Positions 62,173-64,000 of a stretch of DNA of 64,000 bases are shown piece after piece; within the stretch, counting starts at the first letter, position 1, and each line of letters opens with the position of its first letter. This DNA is from Streptomyces vietnamensis (lineage in GTDB: Bacteria > Actinomycetota > Actinomycetes > Streptomycetales > Streptomycetaceae). The stretch lies in contig NZ_CP010407.1 of assembly GCF_000830005.1 (NCBI RefSeq), forward strand, positions 2,523,001 through 2,587,000. Direction: 5' to 3'. Both the position numbers and the translations under genes were made by a program. The notes beneath the pieces were generated by a model. The model was not told where the DNA came from, did no database searches, and saw only the letters and a list, made by a program, of their open reading frames with translations.

Positions 62173-63438
62173 TCATGCCGCCTGGGCCGTCTGTGGGCCG
62201 TCGGGTGCTTCGCCGCGCGCCTTGTAGACGTCGTCGACAGCCTTCCGGGTGCGGCTCTCGCTGCTCGGCATGAGGTGGGTGTACGTCCTCAGCGTGAAGC
62301 CGGGGTCGGCGTGCCCCAGATAGCCGCTCAACGCCTTGATGTTCTCGCCCGCGTCGAGCAGCACGGAGGCGTAGAAGTGCCTCAGCGCGTGCATGCCGTC
62401 CTCGCGCGACTCCTTGGGCCTCTCCCCCGGTTCAGGAGCCGGGATGACGTCCGCGGCCACGAGGGCGGGCTTCCAGGAGGCGGTGTTGAAGTAGTGCCGG
62501 CCGACGGCCTTGCCCTCCTCCGTCGTGAACATCAGACGCTTGGTCACGAGCGGACCGTTCAGCGTCTCCCACGGCAGCGTGACCTCCTCGGGCGGGAACT
62601 CCTTCATATGGGCGGCCAGCGCGCGGCTCACGTGCACGGGCAAGGGAACGTCACGCACCTTGCCGCGCTTCGGCGGGGCGAAGACGGCTCGTCCGCCGAT
62701 GAGCTTCACCTGATAGCCGACGTGCAACCACCCCGTGAGGAAGCCGACTTCGTCGACCGGAAGCCCGAAGATCTCGCCCTGCCGAAGCCCACAGCCGCCG
62801 CCCACGTCGACCATCGCCCGGTAGTGGGCTGGGAGCGCCTCTCGCACCGCGAACACCTGCTCAACGCTCCACGGGCGAACGCGCTTCGAAGCCTGTGCCG
62901 GCGCCTTCACCGAAGCGGCACGGAAGGGATTCCGCGCGATGAGCCGGTCGTCCACGGCGGCCGTGAAGACCGCCGAGACGTTGGCGTAGATGGTCCGCCG
63001 GGTAGACGCGGCCAGGCCCGCGTCCTCCAGCTTCCGCAGCCACTCCCGGATGTGCTCGGGCTGGAACGAACCGAGGGGGCGGGACCCGATGTACGGGTAC
63101 GCGTGCAGCCGGATCCTGGACTCGGCTCCGGTGCGCGTGGAGACGTCCGTCGTCTGCGCGGCGACCCAACGTTCGGCGTACTGCTGGAAGGTGGTGCGTC
63201 CGACCTTCGGGTCGATGTACTCGCCCCTGGCCATGTCCGTCTCGATGCTCGTCAGCCACTGCTCGGCGAGGCGCTTCTGCCGGTCGGGGAAGCTCTTGGA
63301 CTTCTCTGTGCCGTCGGGGCCGACGTACCGGGCCCGGTAGCGCATGCCCGTGCCGTAGCGGTCCGTCTTAACGCGCCGGGTCTTGCCGTCGGCGCCCTGC
63401 TCGACCTTGAACCAACGGTCCTGGATGTGACCTGCCAT
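62173..63438 (-). CDS. int: Tyrosine site-specific integrase
   Basis: 421 residues. Arm-binding and core-binding N-terminal part, then catalytic domain with Arg219 (GCGLRQGEIFGL), His350/Arg353 (MHALRHFYAS), His376 (GYLGHADPG) and nucleophile Tyr386 (LRTYTHL). It integrates or excises an actinomycete integrative element or phage. ATG 63438 follows GAGAGAGG. The excisionase gene lies just upstream and the element continues rightward out of the window. Confidence 0.93.
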   Translation of the reverse strand: MAGHIQDRWFKVEQGADGKTRRVKTDRYGTGMRYRARYVGPDGTEKSKSFPDRQKRLAEQWLTSIETDMARGEYIDPKVGRTTFQQYAERWVAAQTTDVSTRTGAESRIRLHAYPYIGSRPLGSFQPEHIREWLRKLEDAGLAASTRRTIYANVSAVFTAAVDDRLIARNPFRAASVKAPAQASKRVRPWSVEQVFAVREALPAHYRAMVDVGGGCGLRQGEIFGLPVDEVGFLTGWLHVGYQVKLIGGRAVFAPPKRGKVRDVPLPVHVSRALAAHMKEFPPEEVTLPWETLNGPLVTKRLMFTTEEGKAVGRHYFNTASWKPALVAADVIPAPEPGERPKESREDGMHALRHFYASVLLDAGENIKALSGYLGHADPGFTLRTYTHLMPSSESRTRKAVDDVYKARGEAPDGPQTAQAA

Positions 63439-63520
63439 GTGGTGCTGTGCCTCTCTCAGGGAAAGCCGTGGGGCGCGACCGCATGGCCGCGCCCCGGGGG
63501 TTGGATCGATCGGTTGTGTC

Positions 63521-63742
63521 TCAGGCGGCCAAGTCGGCGGCCATGCGCTCACGCGTCCACTGCTGGACGGCGACGGGGTCGTACCGGACGTGCTTCCCGA
63601 CCCGGAAGCCGGGCGGGCCGGTGCGCTTTCGGCGCCACTGGTAGACGGTCTCCAGAGGCACGCCGAACAGCTCGGCGATGTCATCGGGGGTGAGGTAGCG
63701 GTCGGGGAGTCCGGATCGCAGGGTGGTCAAGGCGGATGCCAT
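63521..63742 (-). CDS. xis: Excisionase / AlpA-like HTH protein
   Basis: 73 residues. MerR-type HTH: YLTPDDIAELFGVPLETVYQWRRKRTGPPGFRVGKHVRY is typical of Xis proteins of streptomycete integrative elements. It binds near the attachment site and directs the integrase to excise. ATG 63742 follows GAGGAGAG; the 78-bp gap to int is compatible with a bicistronic transcript. Confidence 0.9.
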   Translation of the reverse strand: MASALTTLRSGLPDRYLTPDDIAELFGVPLETVYQWRRKRTGPPGFRVGKHVRYDPVAVQQWTRERMAADLAA

Positions 63743-63782
63743 CCGCAGCTCTCCTCTCGGATGTGTCCGAGGTCGGGATTTC

Positions 63783-63990
63783 TGCGTCATCGCGTCATTC
63801 GCGTCACTCGGTCGTCTGACCTGCGGGTTTCAGTGACGCAAGGGTGCGCGGTCTGCGTCATTGGTGACGCAGGCTCTCCGTCACGGGTGACGCGGGTGAC
63901 GCGGAGTGACGCAGACTTTGGCGTCTGCGTCACCGCCGTTACTGCTGGTCAGGTGCCGTTTCCGGCCGTCCGTGACACAGGTGACGCAGC
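63783..63990. repeat. Array of GTGACGC motifs and nested inverted repeats upstream of xis
   Basis: About ten copies of GTGACGC or its complement in both directions. Nested perfect dyads are CTGCGTCA-TTGG-TGACGCAG (63853-63872), CGTCAC-GG-GTGACG (63879-63892) and GTGACGCAGAC-N6-GTCTGCGTCAC (63906-63933). No gene lies from 63743 to the right edge. It could be a regulator-binding or replication iteron region of the element. Confidence 0.75.
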
Positions 63991-64000
63991 GTTTCTCTCT

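Noticed and set aside
63783..63990. CRISPR array at the right edge
   Set aside because: The repeated element is only 7-8 bp, occurs in both directions and has irregular spacing.

Overview
The window is a GC-rich actinobacterial chromosome segment that reads as Streptomyces. Pointers are codon choice (very rare A/T third positions), many GTG/TTG starts, leaderless-looking promoters, an actinobacterial type-A RNase P RNA, WhiJ-like XRE/DUF397/ATPase loci, and a DmdR/IdeR-type iron box. It holds about 68 protein genes, one RNA gene (rnpB) and, at the right edge, the int-xis end of an integrative element. I saw no tRNA, rRNA, CRISPR array, insertion sequence or antibiotic cluster.

Layout. 1-13.4 kb: a truncated TetR gene facing a dimethylargininase, a Bcr/CflA exporter with an Rsm22-type methyltransferase, a Gfo/Idh oxidoreductase, a Tat-exported PhoD phosphatase, an SDR, small VOC/NTF2-like/DUF1203 proteins, a PASTA-excalibur protein, a DD-peptidase-like hydrolase and a NarL-type two-component pair. 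13.4-13.8 kb: rnpB. 13.9-25.4 kb: a MerR regulator with a membrane protein, an RNB nuclease, YaaA, KDPG aldolase, a GNAT enzyme, the conserved Nif3 / zinc-ribbon / RNase H-phosphatase operon, and an iron-siderophore binding lipoprotein. 25.4-37.4 kb: a lipid or steroid side-chain catabolism block (Zn-alcohol dehydrogenase, SDR, MaoC hydratase, SCPx-like thiolase, fused double acyl-CoA dehydrogenase), interrupted by an ABC exporter with a DesKR-like two-component system and an MFS pump. 37-55.5 kb: MarR, a WhiJ-like locus, methyltransferases, an amidase lipoprotein, an F420-type oxidoreductase, AraC, two tandem I36-type secreted proteins, and several unknown lipoproteins. 55.5-62.1 kb: a GT4 glycosyltransferase / methyltransferase / alpha-barrel operon, a KstR-like TetR regulator, and an aldehyde dehydrogenase-ferredoxin operon. 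62.1-64 kb: integrase, excisionase and an inverted-repeat array.

The most interesting signal is regulatory. Four promoters carry a KstR-type dyad (TNNAAC-N2-GTTNNA, one of them with one mismatch). Four carry a second dyad, CTGACG-N3-CGTCAG or a one-mismatch variant. Three promoters have both: the MaoC/ADH/SDR operon, the fused acyl-CoA dehydrogenase/thiolase operon and the aldehyde dehydrogenase/ferredoxin operon. The KstR-like gene and the glycosyltransferase share a region with the first dyad alone. An F420-type oxidoreductase has the second alone. This looks like a dispersed, doubly controlled steroid or lipid catabolic regulon spread over about 34 kb. The KstR-like protein is the likely reader of the first dyad; the reader of the second is not identified here.

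All names come from reading sequences and motifs. No database search or computed statistic was available. Start sites are reasoned from Shine-Dalgarno-like sequences, overlaps and -10 boxes, and are the least certain part.
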